Assembly: GCF_016863295.1 (NCBI RefSeq)
Contig: NZ_BOOP01000011.1
Span: forward strand, 124,001-188,000
Length of the DNA: 64,000 nucleotides
Reading direction: 5' to 3'
From: Planotetraspora phitsanulokensis
GTDB taxonomy: Bacteria; Actinomycetota; Actinomycetes; Streptosporangiales; Streptosporangiaceae
The stretch's first letter is position 1. Every line of letters begins with the position of its first letter. The translations under genes were made by a program, and so were the position numbers. Under the pieces are notes generated by a model. That model worked only from the letters and a program-made list of their open reading frames with translations, made no database searches and was not told where the DNA came from. This document shows, in pieces, positions 1 to 8,382 of this stretch.

Positions 1-279
1 GTCCACCAGACGCTCGCGGGACACGTGGAAGGTGACCTCGTCACGATCCACGACCACGCGCTCGATCGCGTCGCCGAAGACGGGCTCCAGGACGTCGGCC
101 ACCTCGTCGAAGTACGACCCGTACGGCCGCGGCGTGAAGGCCTTCGCGGGACGCCGGACGACCAGGCGGCCGTATCCGGAGGTGTCGCCGCTGCCCGCGG
201 CGCCGAACATGCCCGTGCGGGCGACGGGCGCCTCTTCCGCAGTCGCCCCGGGAACCTCAGGGAGGTTGTCGGTGCTCAT
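1..279 (-). CDS. nuoC: NADH-quinone oxidoreductase subunit C (N-terminal part, cut by the window edge)
   Basis: The first 93 codons are visible, starting with ATG at 279 and running off the left edge. The product belongs to the peripheral arm of respiratory complex I, which passes electrons from NADH to menaquinone. The visible part has a hydrophilic, Gly/Ala-rich lead of about 45 residues and then the start of the conserved domain around [12 protein letters not shown]. The ATG overlaps the nuoB stop in an ATGA, so the genes are translationally coupled. The assignment rests on position after nuoA-nuoB and on the domain start. The rest of the operon lies outside the window. Confidence 0.9.
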   Translation of the reverse strand, partial: MSTDNLPEVPGATAEEAPVARTGMFGAAGSGDTSGYGRLVVRRPAKAFTPRPYGSYFDEVADVLEPVFGDAIERVVVDRDEVTFHVSRERLVD

Positions 280-827
280 CTGTCGGCTCCCTGGTCGATC
301 AGCGGCAGCGTCCGCAGCGCCTGGAGCTCGAGCTCGTCGATCTGCTTGGCCCGGTGCGCGCCGAACTTCATGTTCTGGATCTTGTCGTGCAGCTTCACGA
401 TGGCGTCGATCAGCATCTCCGGCCGAGGCGGGCAGCCGGGCAGGTAGATGTCGACGGGCACCACGTGGTCCACGCCCTGCACGATGGCGTAGTTGTTGAA
501 CATGCCGCCACTGGACGCGCAGACGCCCATCGCGATGACCCACTTGGGCTCGGCCATCTGGTCGTAGATCTGGCGGAGCACTGGCGCCATCTTCTGCGAC
601 AGGCGGCCGGCCACGATCATCAGGTCGGCCTGGCGGGGCGACGCCGAGGCGCGCTCCATGCCGAACCGCGCCAGGTCGTGCGTGGGTCCACCCGTCGCCA
701 TCAGCTCGATCGCGCAGCACGCGAGGCCGAAGGTCGCCGGCCAGACGGAGTTCTTCCGGGCCCAGCCCGCCACCTGTTCGACGGTGGTCAGGACGAACCC
801 GCTCGGAAGTTTCTCTTCAAGACCCAT
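276..827 (-). CDS. nuoB: NADH-quinone oxidoreductase subunit B
   Basis: The 183-residue product is the complex I subunit that holds iron-sulfur cluster N2, the last redox centre before the quinone. The motifs [20 protein letters not shown] and [10 protein letters not shown] supply the expected cysteines. I chose the ATG at 827 ([10 protein letters not shown]) because it gives the normal family length and lies 2 bases after the nuoA stop; the open frame upstream of it is nuoA sequence read out of frame. The gene is the second in the nuoA-B-C operon. Confidence 0.97.
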   Translation of the reverse strand: MGLEEKLPSGFVLTTVEQVAGWARKNSVWPATFGLACCAIELMATGGPTHDLARFGMERASASPRQADLMIVAGRLSQKMAPVLRQIYDQMAEPKWVIAMGVCASSGGMFNNYAIVQGVDHVVPVDIYLPGCPPRPEMLIDAIVKLHDKIQNMKFGAHRAKQIDELELQALRTLPLIDQGADR

Positions 828-829
828 GG

Positions 830-1189
830 CTAATCCCAATCGAGGCCGCGACGGCGCCACACGTAGGCGTACGCCACGAGGACGGTGACGATGAACAGCA
901 CCATCTCGACCAGCCCGAACACGCCGAGCCTGTCGAAGGCCACCGCCCACGGATAGAGGAAGATGATCTCGATGTCGAACACGATGAACAGCATCGCCGT
1001 GATCATGTACTTCAGGGGGAAACGCCCACCGCCGACCGGCTGGGGAGTGGGCTCGATGCCGCACTCATAGGCGTCCAGCTTGGCGCGGTTCCAGCGTTTC
1101 GGCCCGGTGAAGGGCGCGATGCCCACGGAGAACACGGCGAATCCCGCCGCGAGGACCGCGAGCACCAGAATCGGCACATACAGCTCCAT
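830..1189 (-). CDS. nuoA: NADH-quinone oxidoreductase subunit A
   Basis: This 119-residue membrane subunit of complex I has three predicted transmembrane segments, near residues 4-26, 61-83 and 88-110. The family signature is present around [13 protein letters not shown], followed by [13 protein letters not shown]. It is the first nuo gene. The 148 bases upstream, to the end of the reductase gene at 1338, contain no obvious operator, so transcription may come from the Rex-controlled promoter in front of the reductase or from an unrecognised promoter in this gap. Confidence 0.97.
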   Translation of the reverse strand: MELYVPILVLAVLAAGFAVFSVGIAPFTGPKRWNRAKLDAYECGIEPTPQPVGGGRFPLKYMITAMLFIVFDIEIIFLYPWAVAFDRLGVFGLVEMVLFIVTVLVAYAYVWRRRGLDWD

Positions 1190-1337
1190 GGCTACATGTC
1201 CTCGCTTGGTCGGTGGAATGGGACAGTCACGGCGAGCCCCGGCACAGGCGTCCCCCGGCCCGGCGTACGGACGCCGGACGTGGCAGCGGTCTCACGAGTC
1301 GGCACGAGATCGCCGGAGATTGCTGCTGTGACGGAGT

Positions 1338-2609
1338 TCATGCGGGCGGAGCCACCTTGGAAAGGGCGTTGATGATGCGGTCAGAGGCGTCGCCCCGACG
1401 GTCTGTGAGATTAGCGAGGAGTTTCAGAGCGAATCTCATCAGGGTCGGGTGTGGAAGCCCGTGCCGCGTGGCGAACTTCATCACCCCGGGCTTGCCGATC
1501 GCATCGACGAAGAGCCGCCCAAGAGTGAAGTATCCGCCATAGACGTCTTTGAGGATACGCGGGTACTCGCGCAGTACACGCTCACGCTGCGCCGGAGTCG
1601 TCCGAGACAGCGCCTGGACGATGACGTCGGCCGCTGTGCGGCCCGTCTCCATGGCGTACGCGATGCCCTCGCCGTTGAAGGGATTGATCGAACCGCCGGC
1701 GTCGCCGACGAGCACGAGGCCCCGGGTGTAGTGGGGCTGCCGGTTGAAGGCCATCGGCAGTGCCGCGCCCCTGATCGACCCCACCATGTTCTCTTCGGTG
1801 TAGCCCCACTCGGCGGGCATGCCCTTCACCCAGCGCTTGAGCAGGTCGCGGTAGTCGATGTTCTTGAAGGCCGCGCTGGTGTTCAGCAGGCCGAGCCCCA
1901 CGTTGGACGTGCCGTCCCCGACGGGGAAGATCCAGCCGTAGCCCGGCAGGAGGCGCTCGCCGTCCCACAGTTCCAGCCACGACTCGAGGTAGTCGTCGTC
2001 GTGCCGGGGGCTCGTGTAGTAGGTACGCACGGCGACGCCCATCGGGCGATCCTCGCGCTTGTGGAGGCCCATGGCGAGGGACAGCCGCGAGGAGTTGCCG
2101 TCGGCGGCGACCACCAGGCGGGCACCGTAGGTGACGTCCTCTCCGTCCTTGCGCGCCGTCACGCCGACGATGTGGCCACTGCGCTCGTCGAGCACCGGCC
2201 CGGTGACGGTGACCTCCTGGATGAGCGTGACGCCGTTGCGCACCGCGTGTTCCGCGAGGATCTGGTCGAAGTCCATCCGGGTGCGCACGAGCCCGAAGTC
2301 GGGGTAGCTGTGCAGGTCGGGCCAGTCGAGCTCCAGGCGCAGGCCGCCGCCGACGACCCGCAGGCCCTTGTTCCTGATCCATCCGGGGCCGTCGATGTCG
2401 ACGCCCATCCCGATGAGTTCCTTGACGGCCCGGGGCGTGAGCCCGTCTCCGCACACCTTCTCGCGGGGGAACCGGGTCTTCTCCAGCAGCAGGACGTTCA
2501 ACCCGGCTCTGGCGAGGAAGAAGGCGGCCGTCGCCCCTGAGGGGCCGGCACCGACGACGATGACGTCGGCTTCCGCTGCTCTCCGCTGTGCGCGGCCTTG
2601 CTCGCTCAC
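1338..2609 (-). CDS. menJ: Geranylgeranyl reductase family flavoprotein (menaquinone reductase type)
   Basis: The 423-residue product is an FAD-dependent oxidoreductase. The N-terminal dinucleotide-binding motif VVGAGPSGATAAFFLARAG is at about residues 17-35, the conserved REKVCGDGLTPRAV follows, and a second FAD motif VLVGDAGGSINPFNGEGI lies near residue 295. Relatives placed beside menG and nuo in actinobacteria partly saturate the isoprenoid tail of menaquinone. The start is GTG at 2609. A Rex-type operator lies 55 bases upstream, and nuoA follows on the same strand, which links quinone tailoring to complex I. The menJ name is by context; chlorophyll or archaeal-lipid roles are unlikely here. 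Confidence 0.85.
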   Translation of the reverse strand: MSEQGRAQRRAAEADVIVVGAGPSGATAAFFLARAGLNVLLLEKTRFPREKVCGDGLTPRAVKELIGMGVDIDGPGWIRNKGLRVVGGGLRLELDWPDLHSYPDFGLVRTRMDFDQILAEHAVRNGVTLIQEVTVTGPVLDERSGHIVGVTARKDGEDVTYGARLVVAADGNSSRLSLAMGLHKREDRPMGVAVRTYYTSPRHDDDYLESWLELWDGERLLPGYGWIFPVGDGTSNVGLGLLNTSAAFKNIDYRDLLKRWVKGMPAEWGYTEENMVGSIRGAALPMAFNRQPHYTRGLVLVGDAGGSINPFNGEGIAYAMETGRTAADVIVQALSRTTPAQRERVLREYPRILKDVYGGYFTLGRLFVDAIGKPGVMKFATRHGLPHPTLMRFALKLLANLTDRRGDASDRIINALSKVAPPA

Positions 2610-2663
2610 GGGGACCTGTCCTGTCCGAGGAAGGAAGGTCCGAGGGTTTGGGACCTTCGTGCC

Positions 2664-2683
2664 TTTGTGAACCTCTTCACAAA
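2664..2683 (-). promoter_or_regulatory. Rex operator (ROP) upstream of the reductase-nuo genes
   Basis: TTTGTGAACCTCTTCACAAA is a 20-base dyad with perfect 8-base arms and a 4-base centre. Its core TGTGAAC-N3-TTCACA fits the actinobacterial Rex operator pattern. It lies in the gap between menG and the reductase start at 2609, where binding would block that promoter. A second site with the same spacing lies in front of rex itself at 22672. On the minus strand both are followed by GGCAC. Confidence 0.8.
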
Positions 2684-2738
2684 CTTGTCGCGCCGAAGTC
2701 TAACCCTTATCCGCCGGACAATGTCAGAGGGGGTGTGG

Positions 2739-3476
2739 CTAAGGATTGACGGCTTCCGGCTTGACCGCGCGATGGAGCGCGACGATGCCGAAGGAAAGGT
2801 TGCGCCAGGCGACTCTCTCCCACCCCGCCTTCTGGATGATGGCCGCCAGGGCCGCCTGATCGGGCCACGCCCGGATCGACTCCGCCAGGTACTCATAGGA
2901 CTCGGGGTTCGAGCTGACCGCCCGCGCCACGGGCGGCAGCAGCTTCATCAGATACTGCGAGTAGACGAGGTCGAACGACTTGATCGGCGGCCGGGAGAAC
3001 TCGCAGATGGCGAGGCGCCCACCCGGCTTGACGACCCTGAGCATCTCACGCAGCGCCTGCGTCGTGTCGGCGACGTTCCGCAGCCCGAACGAGATCGTCG
3101 CGGCGTCGAACACGCCCTCCGCGAAGGGCAGGCGCAGGGCGTCTCCGGCGACGAAGCTGACCCCCCTGACCCCTCCGCCGTACAGGCCGGAGCCGCCTCT
3201 CCTGGCCACCCCGGTCCGCAGCATGCCGAGCGAGAAGTCGCAGGCGATCGCTCGCGCGCCGAGCATCGTGAAGGCGTCCGTCGACGTGCCCGTGCCCGCC
3301 GCGAGGTCGAGCACCAGCTCGCCGGGACCGGCGTCGATCGCATCAGCCGTCGCCTTACGCCACAGGCGGTCCTGGCCCAGCGAGAGAACGTCGTTGACCA
3401 GGTCGTACCGCCGGGCCGTGCGATCGAACATCGCGGCGACCTCGTGCGGCTGCTTGTCTAGCGATGCGCGCGTCAT
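2739..3476 (-). CDS. menG: Demethylmenaquinone methyltransferase
   Basis: The 245-residue SAM-dependent enzyme methylates demethylmenaquinone in the last aromatic step of menaquinone synthesis. The start [20 protein letters not shown] is typical of the MenG/UbiE family, motif I is [12 protein letters not shown] near residue 55, and the family segment [20 protein letters not shown] is near residue 130. It lies upstream of the geranylgeranyl reductase on the same strand, so methylation and side-chain reduction of menaquinone sit next to complex I. Confidence 0.93.
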   Translation of the reverse strand: MTRASLDKQPHEVAAMFDRTARRYDLVNDVLSLGQDRLWRKATADAIDAGPGELVLDLAAGTGTSTDAFTMLGARAIACDFSLGMLRTGVARRGGSGLYGGGVRGVSFVAGDALRLPFAEGVFDAATISFGLRNVADTTQALREMLRVVKPGGRLAICEFSRPPIKSFDLVYSQYLMKLLPPVARAVSSNPESYEYLAESIRAWPDQAALAAIIQKAGWERVAWRNLSFGIVALHRAVKPEAVNP

Positions 3477-3577
3477 GGACGCAAGCCTAGGCGGCCCTCC
3501 GGTGGGCCTCTCACCACCGTTGCGCGATGAGCGGAACGTAGTTCATTGATTACGCTGCGTCTGCTAGAACTTTTGGA

Positions 3578-4813
3578 ATGTTCGCCAGGATCACACTGCT
3601 CGCGGCGGCGGCCCTCGTCGTCCTGTCCGCCGTCCCCGCTCAGGCCGGCTTAAGACAGCCCCGTGTGGTGTCGGCGAACCCCGTCGACACCACCCCGCAC
3701 GTGCTCGACGGCATCGTCAACGCCTTCGCCCTCGTCGGCAACACGGTGGTCGTCGGGGGCGATTTCAGCGCCGTCCAGGAGGCCCAGGGCACGGAGGAGA
3801 TCCCCCGGGCCAACATCTTCGCCTTCGACCTCGGCTCCGGCCGGGTCTCGCGCGGCTTCGCCCCCGACCTGGACGGGCCCGTGACCTCCCTGGCCACCGC
3901 CCCCGACGGCAGCGTCTTCGTCGGCGGCTCCTTCAACGGCCCCCAGCGGGCGCTGGTGCGGCTGCGGGTGGCGGACGGCTCTCCGGTGGAGACCTTCTAC
4001 GCGCCCGCCTACGGCGGCAACGTCGCCAGCCTCGTACGGCAGGGCTCGAAGCTCTACGTCGGCGGCGACTTCGTCAGAATCGGCCTGGGCATGCGCACGG
4101 CGCTGGCCCGCATCGACGTGGAGACCGGAGCAGTCGACCCGACCTTCACCGTCACTCCGTCGGGCGGTCCCGGGGCCGGCCCGAGGGTGTACGCCATGGC
4201 GGCCACCCGCGACCGGCTCGTGGTCGACGGGTCGTTCGCGGCCCTCGACGGCCTGCGCCGGCCACAGCTCGGCGTGATCGATCTCACGACCGGTCGCGTC
4301 GCCGACTGGCACACCGAGGCCTACGCCGCGGCGTGCAAGCCGAACTTCCCCTGGTACGTCCGCGGCCTGGACATCTCACCGGACGGGCAGTACTTCGTGG
4401 TCGTCACGACCGGCGGCCCCTTCCCCGGCACCACGAAACTGTGCGACTCGGCCGCCCGGTTCGAGACGTACGCCAAAGGTGATCAGGTGCGGCCGACCTG
4501 GGTGAACCTCACGGGAGGCGACTCTCTCTACGCCGTGGCGGTCAGCGGTTCGGCCGTGTACGTCGGCGGCCACCAGCGCTGGCTCGACAACCCGCGGGGG
4601 GCCGACACCGCCGGCCGGGGCTCGGTCAGCCGCGAGGGCATCGGGGCGATCAACCCGGTGACCGGCAAGGCGCAAAGTTGGAACCCCACGCGAGAAAGGG
4701 GAATCGGGGTAAAGGCGTTCCTGACTGTAAAGAAGGGTCTTTTGGTGGGAAGCGACACGACCACCCTTGGACATGAGTACCATGCCCGGATCGGCATGTT
4801 CCCGACGACCTAG
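3578..4813 (+). CDS. Secreted beta-propeller-like protein (delta-60 repeat type)
   Basis: The 411-residue protein has a signal peptide (hydrophobic residues 5-22, cleavage likely after VPAQA) and no membrane anchor. The rest is built of repeated blocks of the form VxVGGDFS, VFVGGSFNG, LYVGGDFVRIG, VVDGSFAALDG and VYVGGHQRW, as in delta-60 (DUF5122) propellers. The product is probably extracellular. No catalytic residue is recognisable and no function can be assigned. The gene is divergent from menG and its stop overlaps the convergent gene at 4810 by 3 bases. Confidence 0.75.
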   Translation: MFARITLLAAAALVVLSAVPAQAGLRQPRVVSANPVDTTPHVLDGIVNAFALVGNTVVVGGDFSAVQEAQGTEEIPRANIFAFDLGSGRVSRGFAPDLDGPVTSLATAPDGSVFVGGSFNGPQRALVRLRVADGSPVETFYAPAYGGNVASLVRQGSKLYVGGDFVRIGLGMRTALARIDVETGAVDPTFTVTPSGGPGAGPRVYAMAATRDRLVVDGSFAALDGLRRPQLGVIDLTTGRVADWHTEAYAAACKPNFPWYVRGLDISPDGQYFVVVTTGGPFPGTTKLCDSAARFETYAKGDQVRPTWVNLTGGDSLYAVAVSGSAVYVGGHQRWLDNPRGADTAGRGSVSREGIGAINPVTGKAQSWNPTRERGIGVKAFLTVKKGLLVGSDTTTLGHEYHARIGMFPTT

Positions 4814-5019
4814 TTCTCCTCGTGCCCTCCGCGTTTCCTGGTGATCCGTTCGCTGAGGGCGTCCCGCTGTTTCGACAGCAGCACGTAGCTGATGACGCCG
4901 CTGACCAGAAAAGCCACGGCGAGCAGGAGGTACGTGCGCAGCCCGACGAGGTACAGGACGGCGAGGGCGGCGGCGAACAAGCCGATGCGTGAAAGGGTGT
5001 AAACGACTACCGGATGCAC
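4810..5019 (-). CDS. Small membrane protein, DUF4229 type
   Basis: The 69-residue product has two hydrophobic segments, residues 3-26 and 30-48, and a basic/acidic tail ending RKRGGHEEN. Size and layout match the actinobacterial DUF4229 family, whose function is unknown. The stop codon overlaps that of the convergent propeller gene. The 5' end faces the bldC promoter region, so the two are divergently transcribed. Confidence 0.7.
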   Translation of the reverse strand: MHPVVVYTLSRIGLFAAALAVLYLVGLRTYLLLAVAFLVSGVISYVLLSKQRDALSERITRKRGGHEEN

Positions 5020-5170
5020 AGCGTCGAGGTTACGTCACCTTCCCGAGATGTAGGTCTCTCTTCGCATCGGGCGCGAGCACTGCTAGTGTTCACAACAAGG
5101 CGCTTTTGTAAAGAAACACCCATGAGCGTCCCAAAGAGGCTCTATCATATAACAATCGGGCACTGAGCCG

Positions 5171-5185
5171 GTAACAACCCGTGAT
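5171..5185. promoter_or_regulatory. Possible BldD-like site in the bldC upstream region (weak)
   Basis: The 260 bases between 5020 and the bldC start are AT-richer than the surroundings, with a run TATCATATAACAAT near 5144-5157 that could hold a -10 element. At 5171 the sequence GTAACAACCCGTGAT keeps the outer TnAC...GTnA bases of the BldD consensus but not its central C and G. bldC is a BldD target in Streptomyces, which is the only reason to note this. The match is weak. Confidence 0.2.
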
Positions 5186-5279
5186 CTTCTACGAAAACCA
5201 CGGATAAATCAGGCTTCGCTCGGCACACTGGTTACCTGTCCGCCCCGCTGCAGGACGCGGGATGCGAGGGGGAGAGATT

Positions 5280-5501
5280 GTGGAGAGTAGCAGCGAGCGA
5301 CTGCTGACCCCTGGAGAGGTTGCCGCCCTCTTCCGGGTCGACCCGAAGACCGTGACACGCTGGGCCGCGGCGGGACGAATCAGCAGCATCCGTACGCCCG
5401 GTGGGCACAGGCGGTTCCGCGAGTCGGAAGTGCACGCCCTCCTTCGCGGGGAGGACGTCCTCACGGCCGATCGGCCGAATGGCGAATCACCGCGGATCTG
5501 A
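5280..5501 (+). CDS. bldC: Developmental transcriptional regulator BldC
   Basis: The 73-residue product carries a MerR-type winged helix (LLTPGEVAALFRVDPKTVTR, then TPGGHRRFRESEV) and nothing else, as in BldC, which controls entry into development in streptomycetes. I prefer the GTG at 5280 over the in-frame ATG at 5262: the GAGGGGGAGA at 5266-5275 is well placed as its ribosome binding site, and the resulting start VESSSERLLTPGEVAALF has the BldC length. A strong hairpin follows at 5519. Confidence 0.93.
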   Translation: MESSSERLLTPGEVAALFRVDPKTVTRWAAAGRISSIRTPGGHRRFRESEVHALLRGEDVLTADRPNGESPRI

Positions 5502-5518
5502 CGCAAGTACCAGCACCG

Positions 5519-5556
5519 GGTGATCCTGCGCGCTACCCGGATAGCGCAGGATCACC
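5519..5556 (+). terminator. Hairpin after bldC
   Basis: GGTGATCCTGCGC at 5519-5531 pairs exactly with GCGCAGGATCACC at 5544-5556, a 13-base stem with a 12-base loop that can pair further. No T-run follows, which is usual for actinobacterial terminators. It also lies beyond the 3' end of the convergent gene at 5596 and could serve both strands. Confidence 0.65.
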
Positions 5557-5595
5557 GAGTCAGCCCGGCCTGTCCTGCCCGGGCGCGCATCGGAC

Positions 5596-5832
5596 TCAGT
5601 CCTGTTCGGCTTTGAAGGCCAGGAACTCCTGTTCCAACTGGTCGTTCTCCTCCTGCCAGCGCTGACGCCGTTCGGCGTCCTCCGCCTCGGTGATCGACTC
5701 GGCGACCCATCGGTCGTAGTCGGGCTCCCCCGGAGCGATCTCGACGTACGCGTTGCCGATCAGGCGCCCGTCATCGCTGGTCAGCGACTGGGGCACCCGA
5801 AGTGTCCCGTCACCGAGCCGGATCACGTACAT
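5596..5832 (-). CDS. Small acidic protein of unknown function
   Basis: The 78-residue product starts MYVIRLGDGTLRVPQSL, has a predicted beta-rich N-terminal half, and ends in a charged helix rich in Glu, Gln and Arg (residues 47-75). No signal peptide or membrane segment is present. The start lies 10 bases after the stop of the metallopeptidase gene on the same strand, so the two are almost certainly co-transcribed. I do not recognise the family. A partner or inhibitor of the peptidase is one possible role, by position only. Confidence 0.6.
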   Translation of the reverse strand: MYVIRLGDGTLRVPQSLTSDDGRLIGNAYVEIAPGEPDYDRWVAESITEAEDAERRQRWQEENDQLEQEFLAFKAEQD

Positions 5833-5842
5833 CCCGTCTCAC

Positions 5843-6841
5843 CTAGATTCCGTAGCGCCTGTTGAAGAACAGCATGACGTTGAGCGCGGTCCGTGTGTCG
5901 CCGCCGAGCATGTCCACCAGAGCCGGACGCTGACGCGACGCGATCGCCGCGAACGCGTCGGCGAAGAACTCCTTGCGTCCGAGACCGCCGGGCTGCCGGT
6001 GGAACGCCGAGGCGAACATCGGCATGCAGTCGTCGTAGAGCGCGGCGAACTCCGGAGAGTCCGAGACCCACTCTCCCGGACTCGCGTCCACGTCGTCCAG
6101 TGCATGCCCGACTTCGTGCATCATCACGTCAGGCGTCGGCGACGGCCGGTCACCGACGACGATCTTGCGGTCGCCGTACGCGCCGGCGCAGATGTCCCAG
6201 GTAGCCCGCCCGGACGGAAGCGGCGCTCCGCGCAGGTAGCCCATGTCATCGAGATCCGGGACTCCACCACGGCCGACGTAGATGCCGTCGAGCCCGATGG
6301 CGAGCTTGGCCTTGAGGGCCTCTGGAAGGCGCGCGAGGCCGTCCACCGCCCGCACGGCGTCCGCAGAGGGCGGTCCGTCCATGGCGTCCCACTGGCGGAA
6401 CAGGACGCGCTCCAGCGGCCCGCAGTGGCGCCGGCCGTCCCTCAGGTCGGGCGCGTCCGCGCGATGCGGCTCGGCGCGCACGGGCTGGTCGTCCAGCTCG
6501 AAGTCGCGCCAGGTGTACTGCGGCCGGTCGTCCACGACCGGAGCGGTCACCGCATGGACCTTCTCGATGGAGTGCTCGATGAACCGCCCGGGAACGTCGA
6601 CGTCACGGAAGTCACGCGTCTCGCGGAACTGGCGGAATTCCCGGGCGTCCCGCGGGTCACGAGCCTTCCGGGTGTCTCGGGCCTCTCGACCTTCCTGGGT
6701 CTCCCGGGGCTCGCGAGTCTCCCGCGTCTCTCGGGTGTCCCGGGACTCCCGGTGCGACGACGCGTACGGCCCGCGTTGCCACCACCGCGGCCCCCGCCGG
6801 TGGCGTCCCCTGTCGCCCGGCTCCGACATCGCACCTCTCAT
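5843..6841 (-). CDS. Anthrax lethal factor-like metallopeptidase with an Arg-Glu/Asp-x repeat region
   Basis: The 332-residue product has no signal peptide. Residues 1-30 are basic, residues 31-81 are 17 consecutive tripeptides of the type R-E-x or R-D-x, and the C-terminal third is a zinc peptidase: MMHEVGHALDD puts the HExxH at 242-246, and EFFADAFA at 291-298 would supply the third ligand Glu291 as in lethal-factor (ATLF-like) domains. The domain alone suggests a protease effector or housekeeping peptidase; the substrate is unknown. A 78-residue gene follows 10 bases downstream. An alternative start is the ATG four codons in. Confidence 0.7.
   Translation of the reverse strand: MRGAMSEPGDRGRHRRGPRWWQRGPYASSHRESRDTRETRETREPRETQEGREARDTRKARDPRDAREFRQFRETRDFRDVDVPGRFIEHSIEKVHAVTAPVVDDRPQYTWRDFELDDQPVRAEPHRADAPDLRDGRRHCGPLERVLFRQWDAMDGPPSADAVRAVDGLARLPEALKAKLAIGLDGIYVGRGGVPDLDDMGYLRGAPLPSGRATWDICAGAYGDRKIVVGDRPSPTPDVMMHEVGHALDDVDASPGEWVSDSPEFAALYDDCMPMFASAFHRQPGGLGRKEFFADAFAAIASRQRPALVDMLGGDTRTALNVMLFFNRRYGI
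6599..6751 (-). repeat. In-frame 9-base degenerate repeat coding for R-(E/D)-x triplets
   Basis: These 153 bases encode residues 31-81 of the metallopeptidase as 17 tripeptides such as RDT, RET, REP, REA, RDP, RDA, REF. The DNA varies between units more than the peptide does, using CGC, CGG, CGA and CGT for Arg, so the period looks maintained by selection at protein level or is old. Confidence 0.75.
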
Positions 6842-6959
6842 GTGTCGCGCGCTCGCGTTCTACCGGTCCACCGTACGTTGCCGTTCTGGCCGCGTCACCC
6901 GGAAATGATGTACGGCTATCGGCGCGAAAACACGATCACATGGCCATATGGCTTAACGT

Positions 6960-7295
6960 GTGGGCATGCCTAGCGTGATTATCGGTCTAGCGCTGCTGGC
7001 CTTCTGGCTCTACTGCCTGTTCGACGTGATCACGAGCCCCGAGCAGGAGGTCCGGAGACTACCGAAGATCCTCTGGGTCATCATCGTGGTGTTGCTCGCG
7101 TCGCTGGGCGGCCTGCTCTGGCTCATGCTCGGACGGCCCAGGATCGGCGACACGGTCCCGGGCGCGCGTCACGTCTATGGACCCCAGTCCTACGGCATGC
7201 CTCCGTCGCAGCCTCGCGCCGAAGCCCCGAAGGGTCCGGACGACGACCCCGAGTTCCTCCGTCACCTCGAACGCCGCCTCCGCGACGAAGACTGA
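6960..7295 (+). CDS. Small membrane protein with a PLDc_N (phospholipase D nuclease N-terminal) domain
   Basis: The 111-residue product has two transmembrane helices, residues 5-24 and 38-57, with the short loop YCLFDVITSPEQEVRRLPK between them. This is the PLDc_N pattern found alone in many actinobacteria and at the N-terminus of cardiolipin synthases. No HKD nuclease motif follows, only a hydrophilic tail of about 50 residues. The start is GTG at 6960 or the ATG two codons later; no good Shine-Dalgarno is present. Function unknown. Confidence 0.75.
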   Translation: MGMPSVIIGLALLAFWLYCLFDVITSPEQEVRRLPKILWVIIVVLLASLGGLLWLMLGRPRIGDTVPGARHVYGPQSYGMPPSQPRAEAPKGPDDDPEFLRHLERRLRDED

Positions 7296-7356
7296 CCTCG
7301 GCATGACCCTGCACCCCCCACGCGTGATCACGCACAAGGGAGGGGCAGGTCAGCGG

Positions 7357-7387
7357 CCGTGATCACGAATCTGTGCATTGATCACGG
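7357..7387. repeat. Inverted repeat between convergent genes, GTGATCA family
   Basis: CCGTGATCA at 7357-7365 and TGATCACGG at 7379-7387 form a perfect 9-base stem with a 13-base loop, and a second palindrome GCGTGATCACGC lies at 7322-7333. The position between two converging genes fits a bidirectional terminator. The loop reads CGAATCTGTGCAT; its reverse complement resembles the sequence at 35464-35482, so this may be one member of a dispersed repeat family. Confidence 0.6.
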
Positions 7388-7399
7388 TAGAGAGGGGGG

Positions 7400-8380
7400 T
7401 CAGTTGGGGACGTCGGCGTAGGAGTGGAGGCCGCTGAAGAAGATGTTCACGCCGATCAGGTTGAACAGCAGGCAGGCGAACGCCACCAGCGACACGATGA
7501 TCGCGGCCTTGCCCCGCCACCCGGCCGTCGCGCGGGCGTGCAGATAGGCGGCGTAGGCCACCCAGGTGATGAACGCCCAGACCTCCTTGGGGTCCCAGCC
7601 CCAGTAACGGCCCCAGGCCCGGTCGGCCCACATCGCACCGGCGATGACGGCGAACGTCCAGATGGGGAAGGAGATCACGATCGCGCGGTGCGTGATGCGC
7701 TCGAGGTCCCTGCGACTCGGCAGGACCGACGCCCGGCTGTCGTTGCGGACCAGGTAGAGGATGGCGCAGACGCCGGCGAGGATGAACAGTCCGCTGGCGA
7801 CGATGGCCGCCGTGACGTGGATGGCGATCCAGTAGGAGTGCAGCGCCGGCATCACCGGCCCCGCCTGCACGTGCAGGAAGAGCACCGCGAACCCGAGCCC
7901 GAGCGCGGCCGTCAGTGCGACGAAGGCGCCGAGGAACCGGATCGGCTGGCGGGTCATGAGCACCAGGAAGGCCGTCACCGCGGCGAAGCAGATGGCCACC
8001 ACGAACTCGTACATGTTGGCCCAGGGCCAGCGGTCCACCGCGATGCCCCGCGTGAGGATGCCGGCGAGGTTGCCCGCCCACGCGATCCACGTGAGGACGA
8101 CCGCGACGCCACCCGCCTTGATCGCCCAGGCCTCGGGCTCCGGCTCACGCGGGGTCTCGGCGTCCGGCTGGACCTCCGCCGAGGCCGAGGAACCGGACGA
8201 GGACGCGCCCACGGCCGCGCCCACGGCCACCGGTTCGCGTTTCGCGGCGGAGGCCGTGCGCACCCGCCCGAAGGCGAGTTCCAGGGCGTAGCCGATCATG
8301 GCGACGAGATAGAGGAGGACGGTCGCCAGGATGAGCTGATCGCTCAGGGTGGCGAGTCCCGTGTTGACCTGGGACGGCAT
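7400..8380 (-). CDS. ccsB: Cytochrome c biogenesis protein CcsB/ResC (haem export and ligation)
   Basis: The 326-residue polytopic protein has about eight membrane segments. The tryptophan-rich WGRYWGWDPKEVWAF near residue 265 is the haem-handling motif of the CcsA/CcmC family, and conserved histidines lie in the flanking segments. With ResB it attaches haem to apocytochrome c outside the membrane (system II). A 45-residue Ala/Ser/Glu-rich linker (about residues 45-85) follows the first membrane segment, which is longer than usual. The gene starts 2 bases after the resB stop and is the last in the operon. Confidence 0.93.
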   Translation of the reverse strand: MPSQVNTGLATLSDQLILATVLLYLVAMIGYALELAFGRVRTASAAKREPVAVGAAVGASSSGSSASAEVQPDAETPREPEPEAWAIKAGGVAVVLTWIAWAGNLAGILTRGIAVDRWPWANMYEFVVAICFAAVTAFLVLMTRQPIRFLGAFVALTAALGLGFAVLFLHVQAGPVMPALHSYWIAIHVTAAIVASGLFILAGVCAILYLVRNDSRASVLPSRRDLERITHRAIVISFPIWTFAVIAGAMWADRAWGRYWGWDPKEVWAFITWVAYAAYLHARATAGWRGKAAIIVSLVAFACLLFNLIGVNIFFSGLHSYADVPN

Positions 8381-8382
8381 CT

